64,000 nt of DNA from JAPOXR01 sp965214695 (GCA_965214695.1 OZ243967.1:744001-808000); one strand, 5' to 3'; positions 51,793 to 61,404 are shown, counted from the first letter of the stretch. Notes: a model not told the origin generated them from the sequence alone. Numbers and translations are program-made.

Positions 51793-53529
51793 GTGGTCGT
51801 TAGCGACACAGAAATTCGGCAACGCCTGAGGCTAGGCGAGGACAGCGGTTGGGAATTCAAACAACTGACGTTCAAGGGAAGCCGCCCGACCAGCCCCCGG
51901 AGGGAAGACTTGGCAGATGAGTTGACTGCGTTTGCGAACGCAAGCGGGGGCAAGCTTCTTTGCGGTGTGACGGATGATGGCCAGATCCTGGGAATGTCGC
52001 CGGCGCAAATGGCGGCGGTAGATAGCCTGCTCGTCGAATTAAGCACCGATTCGGTTAGGCCAGCTCTGCGAATCGAGGTTCATCACCGGGAGATTGACGA
52101 AAAGGCATTCGTGCTGGTCGAAGTGCCCCGGGGTGACACGATTCATAAGCGGGATGGGCGCGCGTTTATCCGCGTAGGCGGGACCAAGCGACGCCTGGAG
52201 GGTGACGAGCGGCTGCGGATGGCCCAGAACCGGGCTCAGAGTCGTTACCTGTGGTTCGACCGGCAAGTCGTGCCCGATTCCGGTTTCGAGACGCTCGCCG
52301 AGCGGTTGTGGGAGCCACTGCTCAGTGTGGCCGGAGCAGGTGATCCTCGCAGGGGCCTGATGAATTTGAGGCTCTTGGCCCAGGATGAAGCTGGTGTGGA
52401 GCGCGCAACAGTGGCCGGAGTGCTGTTTTGCACCCAGTCGCCGCATGAGTGGTTGCCGCAGGCCAGGATTGATGCGACGCATTATCGTGGACAGGACCGC
52501 GCTTCGGGTCAATTTGACGCTATGGAAATCGTCGGCCCTCTGCCTCTTCAAGTCGCCGATGCGGTGCGATTTGTTGTACGCAACATGCGGGTTGCGGCCC
52601 GCAAGTTGCCGGAGCGGGTAGATTTGCCGCAGTACAGTGTTGCAGCTTTGTTCGAGGCGGTCGTCAACGCAGTGGCACATCGTGACTACTCGATGTCTTC
52701 ACGCCGGATCCGGCTATCCATGTTCAAGGACCGTCTCGAAATTGATTCGCCGGGCCAGCTTCCAAACGGGATGACCATTGAAGGCATGGACACGAGCCAG
52801 GCAACGCGCAATGAAGTCATTGCCTCCGTGTTTGGACGAATTCCCGTCGGCGATATCCAGGGGGCGGGCCATCGCCGGTACCTGATGGAGCGCCGAGGTA
52901 ATGGCGTGTCCATTATCAAGGCGGAGACGCGGGAAGCCACTGGCAACCTTCCCGATTACAAGGCTGTTGATGCATCCAGCATCGTGCTGAGCATTCCCGC
53001 AGCACGCCTCGAATTGATTCCCGCGGATTCCACGGTAACGGTGCACGCGCGGGGAGCACCACTCGCGGGGGTTGAAGTGCTGGCCCTGTTTCCAAACAAG
53101 ACATGGCAAATGGGAGTGACGAACGGAGAAGGCGAAGCAGCGCTGGACTTGTACACCACACATCTTCCGATGACCGTCTATGCCGCGGCGCCAGGTTTTG
53201 CTGGCGGGCTGGTGAGAGAGTGGCTGCCAAGCCGTGGCGGATTGCTGATGGAAGTGGACCCGCTTGTAGATGGAGGCTCAGTAATAATTCGGCAGGCAAC
53301 CGGACATATTCCCGGACTGCGCGGACGCCTCAATCCCATACTCGATACCGCCGATCAAACCTATCTCTATGCGGACAACATCGCCATCGAGGATGGTCGG
53401 CAGCAACCGGTTTCTTTCCGGTTGGGCAAACCGATGAAGCTCACCGATGCGTTCGGAACTCAACTGTCAGTGACCATGGTCGAAATTGTCGGACGCTCCA
53501 CATTGGTCGAGTATCGCTCTCTCAAATGA
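51793..53529 (+). CDS. AlbA_2/Schlafen-type protein with GHKL ATPase and C-terminal Ig-like region
   Basis: 578 residues. Residues about 10-135 match the AlbA_2 (Schlafen-type) nucleic-acid-binding domain: WEFKQ, ELTAFANASGGKLLCGVTDD, GRAFIRVGG. Residues about 275-375 contain a GHKL ATPase module: FEAVVNAVAHRDY with the Mg-binding Asn, then FKDRLEIDSPGQLPNG. From about 410 there is an extra part. It starts as a carboxypeptidase-regulatory-like beta sandwich (GAPLAGVEVLALFPNKTWQM) and continues to 578 with no recognised fold. The GTG start has CGGAG 7 bases upstream. AlbA_2-ATPase proteins are often accessory regulators; the function here is unknown. Confidence 0.8.
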   Translation: MVVSDTEIRQRLRLGEDSGWEFKQLTFKGSRPTSPRREDLADELTAFANASGGKLLCGVTDDGQILGMSPAQMAAVDSLLVELSTDSVRPALRIEVHHREIDEKAFVLVEVPRGDTIHKRDGRAFIRVGGTKRRLEGDERLRMAQNRAQSRYLWFDRQVVPDSGFETLAERLWEPLLSVAGAGDPRRGLMNLRLLAQDEAGVERATVAGVLFCTQSPHEWLPQARIDATHYRGQDRASGQFDAMEIVGPLPLQVADAVRFVVRNMRVAARKLPERVDLPQYSVAALFEAVVNAVAHRDYSMSSRRIRLSMFKDRLEIDSPGQLPNGMTIEGMDTSQATRNEVIASVFGRIPVGDIQGAGHRRYLMERRGNGVSIIKAETREATGNLPDYKAVDASSIVLSIPAARLELIPADSTVTVHARGAPLAGVEVLALFPNKTWQMGVTNGEGEAALDLYTTHLPMTVYAAAPGFAGGLVREWLPSRGGLLMEVDPLVDGGSVIIRQATGHIPGLRGRLNPILDTADQTYLYADNIAIEDGRQQPVSFRLGKPMKLTDAFGTQLSVTMVEIVGRSTLVEYRSLK

Positions 53530-53806
53530 GACCGTGAATTGCAGGGTACAGGCCAATCCTGCATTGCAAGAGAGCTGCGACGGGAGCGTCGATTGCGAGG
53601 CGGAAATCATGGCTCTCAACTGGCTTGCCGGCGCCGGATCATGCCGTGGCGCACGGGCCGGGAACGGCCAGGAAGAGGCCGCCAGGCGACGGAGCGTGTC
53701 AAACGTACCGGTCGACATGCGGTCTGCCATGCCCCATCCATGCCTGATACAATCGGTCTGCATGGCGGCGTCCGCTTCGCACGCTGACGGGATTGGAGAC
53801 ATGTCC

Positions 53807-54664
53807 ATGACGACAGATGAATCGGAGCTCGTCGATTCGGGCGACCGGCAACTGGTGGCTGAGCTGGTCCGCCTGGTTGGCATCATGCGGAGGCTCCGTG
53901 ATCCACGGCATGGATGTCCATGGGATCTCGAACAGGATTTCGACTCGATAAAACCCTGCACCATCGAGGAGGCCTACGAGGTTGCCGACGCCATCGACCG
54001 GGCCGACTGGGACGATCTGGAGGGCGAGTTGGGCGATCTGTTGCTGCAGACCGTCTATCATTCCCAGATCGGGTCCGAACGACAGCTATTCGATCTTGCC
54101 AGCGTCGCCGGCCGAATCTGCCACAAGATGATCGAACGCCACCCGCATGTCTTTGGCCCGGACAGTTTCGACTTGTCATCGGACGAGCAGGAACAGCGAT
54201 GGGAAGATCACAAGGCTCGGGAGCGGGCCAAATCCTCGCTGACCGGAGCGCTGACCGGGGTCGCAATTGCGCTGCCGTCAATGACGAGGGCGGCCAAGCT
54301 GCAGAGGCGAGCGGCACGGGAGGGGTTCGACTGGAGCGACTGGCCCGGGGTGATGGACAAGATCGGCGAGGAGTTGCAGGAGTTGTCCGAGGCGGCAGCA
54401 AGCAAGGACGCCCCGGCAATTGCAGAGGAAATGGGAGACCTCCTGTTTACCTGCGTCAACCTGGCCCGCCATCTCGGTCTTGACCCGGAAGACATGCTGC
54501 GGGCGGCAAATGCCAAGTTTGTCCGGCGCTTCGAGTGGATGGAAAAGGCAATCGGCGAGGATGGACTGGCAATGGCCGGGTTGAGCCCGGATGAACTCGA
54601 AGCCTACTGGGCCGCCTCCAAGCGGCGTGGACGCGGCGATGCGGACCGGCATACCGGCGGGTGA
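53807..54664 (+). CDS. mazG: Nucleoside triphosphate pyrophosphohydrolase MazG
   Basis: 285 residues with two MazG repeats. Hydrolyses NTPs to NMP and pyrophosphate, cleaning the pool of aberrant nucleotides and modulating ppGpp stress responses. First repeat: CPWDLEQDFDSIKPCTIEEA then ELGDLLLQTVYH. Second repeat: KIGEELQELSEA then EEMGDLLFTCVNLARHLG. GGAG stands 8 bases before the ATG at 53807; another ATG two codons earlier is possible. About 280 bases separate it from the AlbA_2 gene. Confidence 0.94.
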   Translation: MTTDESELVDSGDRQLVAELVRLVGIMRRLRDPRHGCPWDLEQDFDSIKPCTIEEAYEVADAIDRADWDDLEGELGDLLLQTVYHSQIGSERQLFDLASVAGRICHKMIERHPHVFGPDSFDLSSDEQEQRWEDHKARERAKSSLTGALTGVAIALPSMTRAAKLQRRAAREGFDWSDWPGVMDKIGEELQELSEAAASKDAPAIAEEMGDLLFTCVNLARHLGLDPEDMLRAANAKFVRRFEWMEKAIGEDGLAMAGLSPDELEAYWAASKRRGRGDADRHTGG

Positions 54665-54694
54665 GTGCATGGCGAGCCTGACATCGGCCTGGAT

Positions 54695-56356
54695 TCAGTC
54701 GTCGCCAACCCGTCCCCAGCCGCCGCCATTGGCGGTTTCGACCAGGATCCGGTCGCCGGATTCGAGGGTGATGTCACTGGCGAAGGCGAGGACCTCCTCG
54801 CCGCCATTCCGTCGGAGGATTCGAACCCGGTTGGTGCCGCCGCTGTCGCCACCGCTACTTCCCCAAACCGGCTGTCGGCTTCGGCTGAAGCCGACAGCAA
54901 GAACGGCCGGTGCCCGCAGCCGGTAACGCACTGACATGCCCTTGCCGCCACGGTGAAGGCCCTGGCCGGCAATCTCGTCATTCATCCGCTTCCAGTCGAC
55001 ATCGAACCCGTATCGTGCCTCGCAGATTTCTGCCGGACAGTTGAAAGTCTCGCCATGACTGCATGAATACATGCAATCGAGTCCGTCCCGCTCCGATGTC
55101 GCCCCCCAACCGCCCATCTGCGGCTCGACCATGGTGAAGTTGCGCCCGGTATCAGGGTGCTGGCCGGCAATTACCGTCCCGCAAACCGAACCGAAATGCC
55201 CGGCCGGAAGCCTGTCCGGCATTGCCCTCGCCATGCATCTCCACAACAGGTCGAACAGCCGAATACGTGTCTCGAAATAATATCCGTGTGGAGTCGGCTC
55301 GCGGGCGTCGAAGATCGTGCCCGGGCGGGTGAGCACCCGTAGCGGGCGGAACGACCCTGCATTGGCGAACAGCTCCGGGTCGGTCAGCGCCTTGAAGATC
55401 ATCTGGGCCGAAATGACGGCCCCGTCGCGGCTGGTATTGAAGGGCTCGCGGCTGCGTTCCGGGTTGTCCCGCAAATCGACCAGGAAGTCGCTCCCGGATA
55501 CCCTGATCAGCGCCTTCCAGATGCTGCCGTCATCCTGCTCCTCCTCGATGCCGAACTCGCCTTGCGGAATCCGTGCCAACCCTCGCCGTGACCTCTGTTC
55601 GCCTTCCTGGAACAGGCGGTCAATCGCCTCATGGTAGAGATCCAGCCCGTAGGTTTCCGCCAGCCGGCAGATCCGCTCGCCAGCCCGCCGGCAGCCGGCA
55701 ATCTGAGCCCAGAGATCGCCGCGGACAAAATCCGGAAGCCGGGAATTGGCGGCGATGATCTCCAGCAGCGACGAGACCTCGTGACCGCGCTCGAACAGGC
55801 GCACGGCCGGCAATCTGAGCCCTTCCTGGAAAATTTCCTCCGCCCGGGTCGACATGGAGCCGGCCGTCAATCCGCCGATGTCACTCCAGTGTCCGATTGA
55901 GGCAGCCCAGGCGATGCAACTCCCCCTGCGGAATACCGGCCGGGCAACCACCACGTCATTGAGGTGGGTCACGCCGCCGTAATAGGGGTCGTTGGTGATG
56001 AACAGGTCACCATCATGGATGTTGTCGGCCCCGTGCAGTTCGATGATGCGCTGCACCGCCTTGTCGAGAACGCCGACAAAGGTTGGAATCCCGGCACCCG
56101 AGCCCACCAGGTTTCCCCTGGCGTCGGTCACACCGGTTCCGACATCAAGAACCTCGTGGATAATCGGGCTCATGGCGGTTCGGCGCAGGAGCAGGAACAT
56201 CTCGTCGGCAGCCGCGGTCAGCCCGGCCTGGACCACCGCAACGGAAACCGGATCGGGCCCGTCGCCGTCCGGGTGCTGGCGGTCCGATGGTGCGACCGAC
56301 ATGTCAGGCCCTCCTGCCCCATAGGGCGCCAGTGGGTCCGCCTCTGGCCTGGCCAT
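54695..56356 (-). CDS. Hydantoinase B/oxoprolinase-type subunit, second paralogue
   Basis: 553 residues. The HyuB core is complete: AADEMFLLLRRTAMSPIIHE, FITNDPYYGGVTHLNDV, DLRDNPERSREPFNTSRDG, and the EPQMGGWGATSERDGLD region. It resembles the other HyuB (57290-58978) over its whole length, but ends soon after the GGGWG motif (ANGGGWGRVGDD). It therefore lacks the roughly 35-residue C-terminal segment of its paralogue. The ATG at 56356 has AGGAGG 10 bases upstream; the frame extends to 56599. Last gene of the cluster. Confidence 0.9.
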   Translation of the reverse strand: MARPEADPLAPYGAGGPDMSVAPSDRQHPDGDGPDPVSVAVVQAGLTAAADEMFLLLRRTAMSPIIHEVLDVGTGVTDARGNLVGSGAGIPTFVGVLDKAVQRIIELHGADNIHDGDLFITNDPYYGGVTHLNDVVVARPVFRRGSCIAWAASIGHWSDIGGLTAGSMSTRAEEIFQEGLRLPAVRLFERGHEVSSLLEIIAANSRLPDFVRGDLWAQIAGCRRAGERICRLAETYGLDLYHEAIDRLFQEGEQRSRRGLARIPQGEFGIEEEQDDGSIWKALIRVSGSDFLVDLRDNPERSREPFNTSRDGAVISAQMIFKALTDPELFANAGSFRPLRVLTRPGTIFDAREPTPHGYYFETRIRLFDLLWRCMARAMPDRLPAGHFGSVCGTVIAGQHPDTGRNFTMVEPQMGGWGATSERDGLDCMYSCSHGETFNCPAEICEARYGFDVDWKRMNDEIAGQGLHRGGKGMSVRYRLRAPAVLAVGFSRSRQPVWGSSGGDSGGTNRVRILRRNGGEEVLAFASDITLESGDRILVETANGGGWGRVGDD

Positions 56357-56472
56357 GCAATTGCGCCCTCCTCCCTTGGCGGCCGGGCGCCGTTGCGACC
56401 GGCCCGGCATGGTCATGCATGCATGATCTCCCTTTCCCTTGCGGCCGGGAGGCCGGGCCAGCGGTCTGGCAT

Positions 56473-57288
56473 TCAGGTCTCCGCTGGGACGATCACGCGA
56501 TTTCCGAACACATCGCCGTCGCCGATGATGCCAAATTGCTCGATCTCGGCCTCCGACGGCGACTCGCATGACCATTTCCGGCTTGGAATCCATCCGCATT
56601 GCCGCCGGAGCATGGCACTGTACTCGGCCCGCTTGAACGCGGCAATCGAGGGATCGATGACCGGCACGCCGAGGATGTCGGACAATTGCCGGTCAAAGCC
56701 GATCTCCAGCGTGCAGCCGAGGATCAGCGACTCGGCATAATCCTGCTCAATGGCCCGGCGGCCGGCCTCGACCAGGAGGTCGCGGGTGCGGTCATGGTCA
56801 AGCTGGAATTCATTGACCCCCAATTCGACATGGTAGAACCCGCTCAACCGACTCCCCATTCCGTTGGCGACGACCGTCGCGTTCATCTGGTCGACCCATT
56901 TGCGCCTGCCGACGATGATGCCGAACCGATTTGACAGGCTGGCGGCGATTTCCATCGAGGCAAAACAGGGGGCGGTGACCACCATCGAGCCGGACACCTC
57001 GCGGGCCTCGTGCAGGGCGGTGTCGTAGAAGCAGCCGATGACAAGGGCATCGAATCCCTCGCGCGACGCCGCCCTGGCCGCCCGGACGATACCGGTCGTG
57101 ACCACGGCCTCGTAGCTTCTGAACTCGATATGGGTGAAGGCGCCGTCAGCCGGCTTGAGCGAAGTGACATGCACCTCGGTGCCCGGCATCCTGTTTTCCC
57201 TTGCCATCGCCGCGAACACATCGTCGTAATTTGCCGTGCCGACCGGGTTCAGAAACATTATCCTCGCAGCTCCCGTGTCAGTCGTCAT
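56473..57288 (-). CDS. Asp/Glu/hydantoin racemase family protein
   Basis: 271 residues. The two catalytic cysteines of the family are visible, in VIGCFYDTALHEARE and in LILGCTLEIGF. The N-terminal FLNPVGTANYDDVF is also typical. It would interconvert enantiomers of an amino acid or hydantoin so that the stereospecific hydrolase can use both. One base separates its stop-side neighbour hyuB, and its position between two HyuB genes supports a joint pathway. Confidence 0.9.
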   Translation of the reverse strand: MTTDTGAARIMFLNPVGTANYDDVFAAMARENRMPGTEVHVTSLKPADGAFTHIEFRSYEAVVTTGIVRAARAASREGFDALVIGCFYDTALHEAREVSGSMVVTAPCFASMEIAASLSNRFGIIVGRRKWVDQMNATVVANGMGSRLSGFYHVELGVNEFQLDHDRTRDLLVEAGRRAIEQDYAESLILGCTLEIGFDRQLSDILGVPVIDPSIAAFKRAEYSAMLRRQCGWIPSRKWSCESPSEAEIEQFGIIGDGDVFGNRVIVPAET

Positions 57289-57289
57289 G

Positions 57290-58978
57290 TCATTCTCCTT
57301 CCGTTGCCTGGCCTTGAATCTCCACGCCGAACACCTCCCTGGCCCGTTCGGCTGTCAGCAGGCCGTTCCTGACATCCTCCCGGACCAACTCCGGTTCCCG
57401 CAGCCGCGGATCACCGAATCCGCCACCATTGCCGGTAAAGACCCGGATGACATCATCCTTGCCGGTTGCCAGTCCGGATATCGCCGAGAACTCCTGTCGT
57501 TCGCCGTCGGCAGGAATGAACTCGATGTAATTCGGCGAGCCGTCACGGCCGCCATCCACACCCCAGGCCGGAAATTTCGACCGGGTATATCCCGCGGTCA
57601 GGAACCCGTTATCGGACCGGACCCGGTAGTCGAGAACAATGCCGCGGCCGCCCATCCGTCGTCCCTCGCCGCCAGACGCGGTGTTGAGAGTCATCTGGTC
57701 GACGATCAGCCCGTTCCGCGCTTCGTTGATTTCGGCCGGGCAATTGTAGGTCTCGCCATGAAACCCGCAGAACATTGCCGAGTTGCCGTCGCTCTCGGGG
57801 CTGGCTCCCCAACCTCCGAGTTGCGGTTCGATCACCGTGTATTGCCGCCCGGTGTCGGGATGGGTTCCGCCGATGAAGGTGCCGCAGACGGAGGCGAAAT
57901 GGCCGGCGGCCAGGCGATCGGGCATGTGGCCGGCAAGGCACCGCCACATGAGATCATAGACCCGCAACTCGATCTCGTAATAGAAACCGAGCGGTGCTGG
58001 CTCCCGGGCATGAAACACCGACCCTTCCCTGGTCAGGAGCGTAATCGGCCGGAACGAGCCGCCATTTGCCGGCGAATAGGGATCGGTCAGTGATTTGAAC
58101 AGCATTTGCGCCGCCACCATCACCCCGTCCCGGCTGGTGTTCAGCGGATTGTCGAACTGGTCTGGATTGTTCCGCAGATCGACGACGAATTCGGTGGCGC
58201 CAATGGTGATCCTGACATTGTAGACGACGCCGCTATCCTGCTCCTCCGACAACTCGAAGGTTCCGGTCGGGAGCCGCGATAGTCCTTTCAACGAGGCCTG
58301 CTCGCCGAAATCCATGAATGACTCGATGGCGGCGGCAAAGGTCCCGGTGCCATACTTGTCGGCGAGCGCCTCGAGTCGCCGGCAGCCGACCCTGACCGAG
58401 GCGATGGCCGCCCACAGATCGCCCTCGAGCACGTCCGGCATGCGGGAATTGACCCTGATGACCTCCATGACCGGAGTAATGGCCTTGCCCCGCGAGATGA
58501 TCTTGATTGCCGGCAGCCTGAGCCCTTCCTGGAAGATCGATGTCGCCTCGCCGGTCAGCGAGCCCGGGGCCATGCCGCCTACATCGGAATTGTGGGCGAT
58601 ATTGGCGCACCAGGCGATCAGTTCGCCATCGGCAAAAACCGGCATCATGACCACGATGTCATTGAGATGCGTCACCCCGCCATGGTAGGGATCGTTGGTG
58701 GCAAACACGTCGCCAGGCTCGATGTCGCCGGGACGGTCGAACTTGTCGATAATGACCTTGACCGACTTGTCGAGCACGCCGACAAATGCCGGGATTCCAG
58801 CTCCCGACGATGCGATCTCGCCCCTGGCATCCATGATGCCGGTTCCCATGTCGAGAACCTCGTAGATGATCGAACTCATGGCGGTCTTCCGCATGGCGGC
58901 AAACATCTCGTCGGCCGCCGCCTGCAACGAGTTCTGGATGATCTCGAGCGTGACCGGATCATGCATTGTTGCGTTCAT
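57290..58978 (-). CDS. Hydantoinase B/oxoprolinase subunit HyuB
   Basis: 562 residues. The B subunit forms, with HyuA, an ATP-dependent enzyme that opens 5-oxoproline, N-methylhydantoin or related rings. Seen: AADEMFAAMRKTAMSSIIYE, FATNDPYHGGVTHLNDIV, NTSRDGVMVAAQMLFK, the HPDTGRQYTVIEPQLGGWG segment and a normal C-terminus after GNGGGFGDPRLR. The ATG at 58978 has GGAGG 5 bases upstream; ATGs at 58993 and farther up are weaker. Its initiation region is duplicated 70 bases upstream (separate entry). Confidence 0.95.
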   Translation of the reverse strand: MNATMHDPVTLEIIQNSLQAAADEMFAAMRKTAMSSIIYEVLDMGTGIMDARGEIASSGAGIPAFVGVLDKSVKVIIDKFDRPGDIEPGDVFATNDPYHGGVTHLNDIVVMMPVFADGELIAWCANIAHNSDVGGMAPGSLTGEATSIFQEGLRLPAIKIISRGKAITPVMEVIRVNSRMPDVLEGDLWAAIASVRVGCRRLEALADKYGTGTFAAAIESFMDFGEQASLKGLSRLPTGTFELSEEQDSGVVYNVRITIGATEFVVDLRNNPDQFDNPLNTSRDGVMVAAQMLFKSLTDPYSPANGGSFRPITLLTREGSVFHAREPAPLGFYYEIELRVYDLMWRCLAGHMPDRLAAGHFASVCGTFIGGTHPDTGRQYTVIEPQLGGWGASPESDGNSAMFCGFHGETYNCPAEINEARNGLIVDQMTLNTASGGEGRRMGGRGIVLDYRVRSDNGFLTAGYTRSKFPAWGVDGGRDGSPNYIEFIPADGERQEFSAISGLATGKDDVIRVFTGNGGGFGDPRLREPELVREDVRNGLLTAERAREVFGVEIQGQATEGE

Positions 58979-59061
58979 GTCTTCCTCCGCCATGTTGGCC
59001 CCTGTTGCGTGGCTCCCTTGATCCTGGATCATGCGCCGTTGCGTTCATGTCTTCCTCCACC
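58956..59061. repeat. Duplicated hyuB initiation region
   Basis: Two 36-base segments (58956-58991 and 59026-59061) differ at four positions and are offset by exactly 70 bases. Each carries GGAGGAAGAC followed by ATG and codons for MNAT. The upstream copy would encode a peptide of about 29 residues that stops just inside hyuB. Confidence 0.85.
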
Positions 59062-59063
59062 AG

Positions 59064-61130
59064 TCAGATTTCGATGACGACATTGCCGAAGCCGTCAACA
59101 TGGGCCCGGTTTCCCGGGTGCAGCACGATGGTGGATGCCGAATCCTCGATGATCGCCGGTCCGGAGATCTTCATCCCCGTCTCCAGCAGGTTCCGGTCAT
59201 GGACTGGCACCAGGTGAATGCCTTCCAGCGCGTAATCGACCTGCCGGTCCGGCTTGCGGGCTGCCCCGGCATCATCGGTGCCGGGAGGCGATGGCGACAT
59301 GTCCATCTTGCCGACCCGGGCGGTCGCCACCACGTGCACGCCAACCATCTCGACCGGGGCGTCGAGCCGGTAGGTGTATTCCCGCTCATAGGCGGCATGG
59401 AACCGGTCAATGATGACCGGGATGCGCTCGGCGGTGATGCTCTCCTCCTCGAGTTCCACCTCGGTGGTGTGCTCCTGGTTCTGGTAGCGGAACTTGCCAA
59501 ACCGCCGGAGCGAGATATCCTCCGGATCAACACCCTCTGCCTCGAATTGCCGCCTCGCCCGGCCCTCGATTTCCTGCACCATGGCCTCGATATCGCCGGC
59601 CGAGGTCGGCTCGAGGTCGGTCAGCCGGGTGACGATGAAGTCCCGCCGCAAATCCGACATGATCATTCCCCAGGCCGAGAACACGGCGGCGTCGGCAGGA
59701 ACAACGACCTTGCGGATGCCGAGTTCCTGGGCAAGGGCCACCGCATGCATGGCCCCGCCGCCGCCGAAGGCGACCAGGGTAAAGTCTCTTGGGTCGAAAC
59801 CCCGGTTCAGCGAGACCAGCTTGAGGGCGTTGACCATGTTGTTGTTGGCAATCCGCACGATGCCGCGGGCGGCGGCGTCGGCATCCACCCCCAGCCTGTC
59901 TCCAAGCTCCGACATGGCCCGCTCGACAGCCACCATGTCGGCCTCGACATCGCCGCCGCAGAAATTGCCGCGGTTGATCCGGCCCAGCCACAGATTGGCG
60001 TCGGTGGTGGTGGCGCTGCTTCCGCCCTGGCCATAGGCGGCTGGGCCAGGAACAGCGCCGGCGGAGTGCGGACCGACATTGAGCTTCCCGTAATCATCCA
60101 CCCAGGCGATTGAGCCGCCGCCATTGCCGATCTCCACGATGTCGACCACGGGTACCATCACCGGATACCCTGCCGATACCCGGTCCCGCTCGATCCAGTA
60201 ATCGGTAATGATCCGGACATTGCCGTCCTCGACAAGAGAGCACTTGGCCGTGGTGCCGCCGATGTCGAGGGCGATGACATTGGCATCCCCGATCAATCGG
60301 CCGAGCACCGCCGCTCCCCAGATTCCGGATGACGGACCCGATTCGATCATCTTGATCGGCGCCCGTGCAGCAGAGCGGAGCGAATCGACACCGCAATTGG
60401 ACTGCATCACGTAGGGGCTGCCGGCAAAGCTGCGCTGGCGCAGCCCGTCATCCAGCCTTTCGAGGTAGCGCTCTGCCACCGGCTGCACATAGGCGGACAA
60501 CACCGTGGTATTGGTGCGCTCGTACTCCCGCCATTCCTGAGCAATGCTGTGTGACGACACCACCCGGACCTCCGGCCACAGGCGTCTGATTTCCTCTTCG
60601 ACCTGGCGTTCATGCGCGGGATTGGCATAGGAATGCAGGAAGCAGATTGCGACCGCCCGCACGTCTTCCGCCCTGAAATCGTCGAGAATCGCCGGCAGGC
60701 CGACCAGGTCCAGCGGCCGCATCACCTCGCCGCGGTAGCTCATGCGCTCCGGAAGCTCCCGCCGGAGATAACGCGGCACGAATGGTTTCGGCTTCCGGTA
60801 GTGAAGATTGAAGAAATCCGGCCGGTTGCCCCGGGCGATTTCCAATGTATCGCGGAACCCCTCGGTGGCAATCAGGCCGACCTTCACGCCCTTTCTTTCG
60901 GTCAGGGCATTGATGACCACCGTGGTGCCATGAGCAAGGAAATCGACCTCGCGAAGATCAATGCCGCCCTTGTCAAGGACCTCCATCATGCCACGCTCGT
61001 AGTCGGGCGGCGTGGTGGACACCTTGGCGGTGGTTATGCGGGAGCGTCCGGTATCCGGATCGGATCTGAAGCAGACGAGGTCGGTGAAAGTTCCGCCGAC
61101 ATCGGTGGCAACGCGGGTAACGGGATTCGT
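59064..61130 (-). CDS. Hydantoinase A/oxoprolinase subunit HyuA
   Basis: 688 residues. The ATP-binding A subunit of a hydantoinase/5-oxoprolinase-type enzyme. Seen: VATDVGGTFTDLVCF (phosphate loop), LAHGTTVVINALTERKG, VIALDIGGTTAKCSLVE and NGGGSIAWVDDYGKLNVGPH. The start is a TTG with GGAG 8 bases upstream, beginning TNPVTRVATDVGG; the frame continues upstream through GC-rich repeats and is not protein-like there. hyuB begins 86 bases after its end. Confidence 0.94.
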   Translation of the reverse strand, partial: TNPVTRVATDVGGTFTDLVCFRSDPDTGRSRITTAKVSTTPPDYERGMMEVLDKGGIDLREVDFLAHGTTVVINALTERKGVKVGLIATEGFRDTLEIARGNRPDFFNLHYRKPKPFVPRYLRRELPERMSYRGEVMRPLDLVGLPAILDDFRAEDVRAVAICFLHSYANPAHERQVEEEIRRLWPEVRVVSSHSIAQEWREYERTNTTVLSAYVQPVAERYLERLDDGLRQRSFAGSPYVMQSNCGVDSLRSAARAPIKMIESGPSSGIWGAAVLGRLIGDANVIALDIGGTTAKCSLVEDGNVRIITDYWIERDRVSAGYPVMVPVVDIVEIGNGGGSIAWVDDYGKLNVGPHSAGAVPGPAAYGQGGSSATTTDANLWLGRINRGNFCGGDVEADMVAVERAMSELGDRLGVDADAAARGIVRIANNNMVNALKLVSLNRGFDPRDFTLVAFGGGGAMHAVALAQELGIRKVVVPADAAVFSAWGMIMSDLRRDFIVTRLTDLEPTSAGDIEAMVQEIEGRARRQFEAEGVDPEDISLRRFGKFRYQNQEHTTEVELEEESITAERIPVIIDRFHAAYEREYTYRLDAPVEMVGVHVVATARVGKMDMSPSPPGTDDAGAARKPDRQVDYALEGIHLVPVHDRNLLETGMKISGPAIIEDSASTIVLHPGNRAHVDGFGNVVIEI

Positions 61131-61189
61131 CAACTGGAATTCTCCATCTTGGTCGGTTTCAGGAAATGGATGTGCCGGGAAGCCGGCCT

Positions 61190-61241
61190 GGCGGGCGCCG
61201 GGAAGCGGCAGGCGGGCGCCGGGAAGCGGCAGGCGGGCTCC
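61190..61241. repeat. 21-bp tandem repeat upstream of hyuA
   Basis: Two perfect adjacent copies (61190-61210 and 61211-61231) and part of a third, with a degenerate partial copy before them. They lie in the 274-base gap between the ABC ATPase gene and hyuA, in the part that would be leader or spacer RNA. Confidence 0.85.
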
Positions 61242-61404
61242 GCGCCTGCGGCCCGGTGCCGGTGGCCGGTGGGTGCCGAGATTGCGGCCCCGTGAAGCGG
61301 GGCGGGCGAGACCGCACTCGCGGCCCTGGCATCGACACCGGCGCCTTCCGGCCGGGACCGGCATTCACGCGCCGTCCGGCGGGCGCAGGATGGCAGCGTG
61401 GCGA

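Noticed and set aside
54817..54828. GGATTCGAACCC, resembling a tRNA T-loop
   Set aside because: It lies inside the HyuB2 coding sequence and no acceptor or anticodon stem pairs around it.
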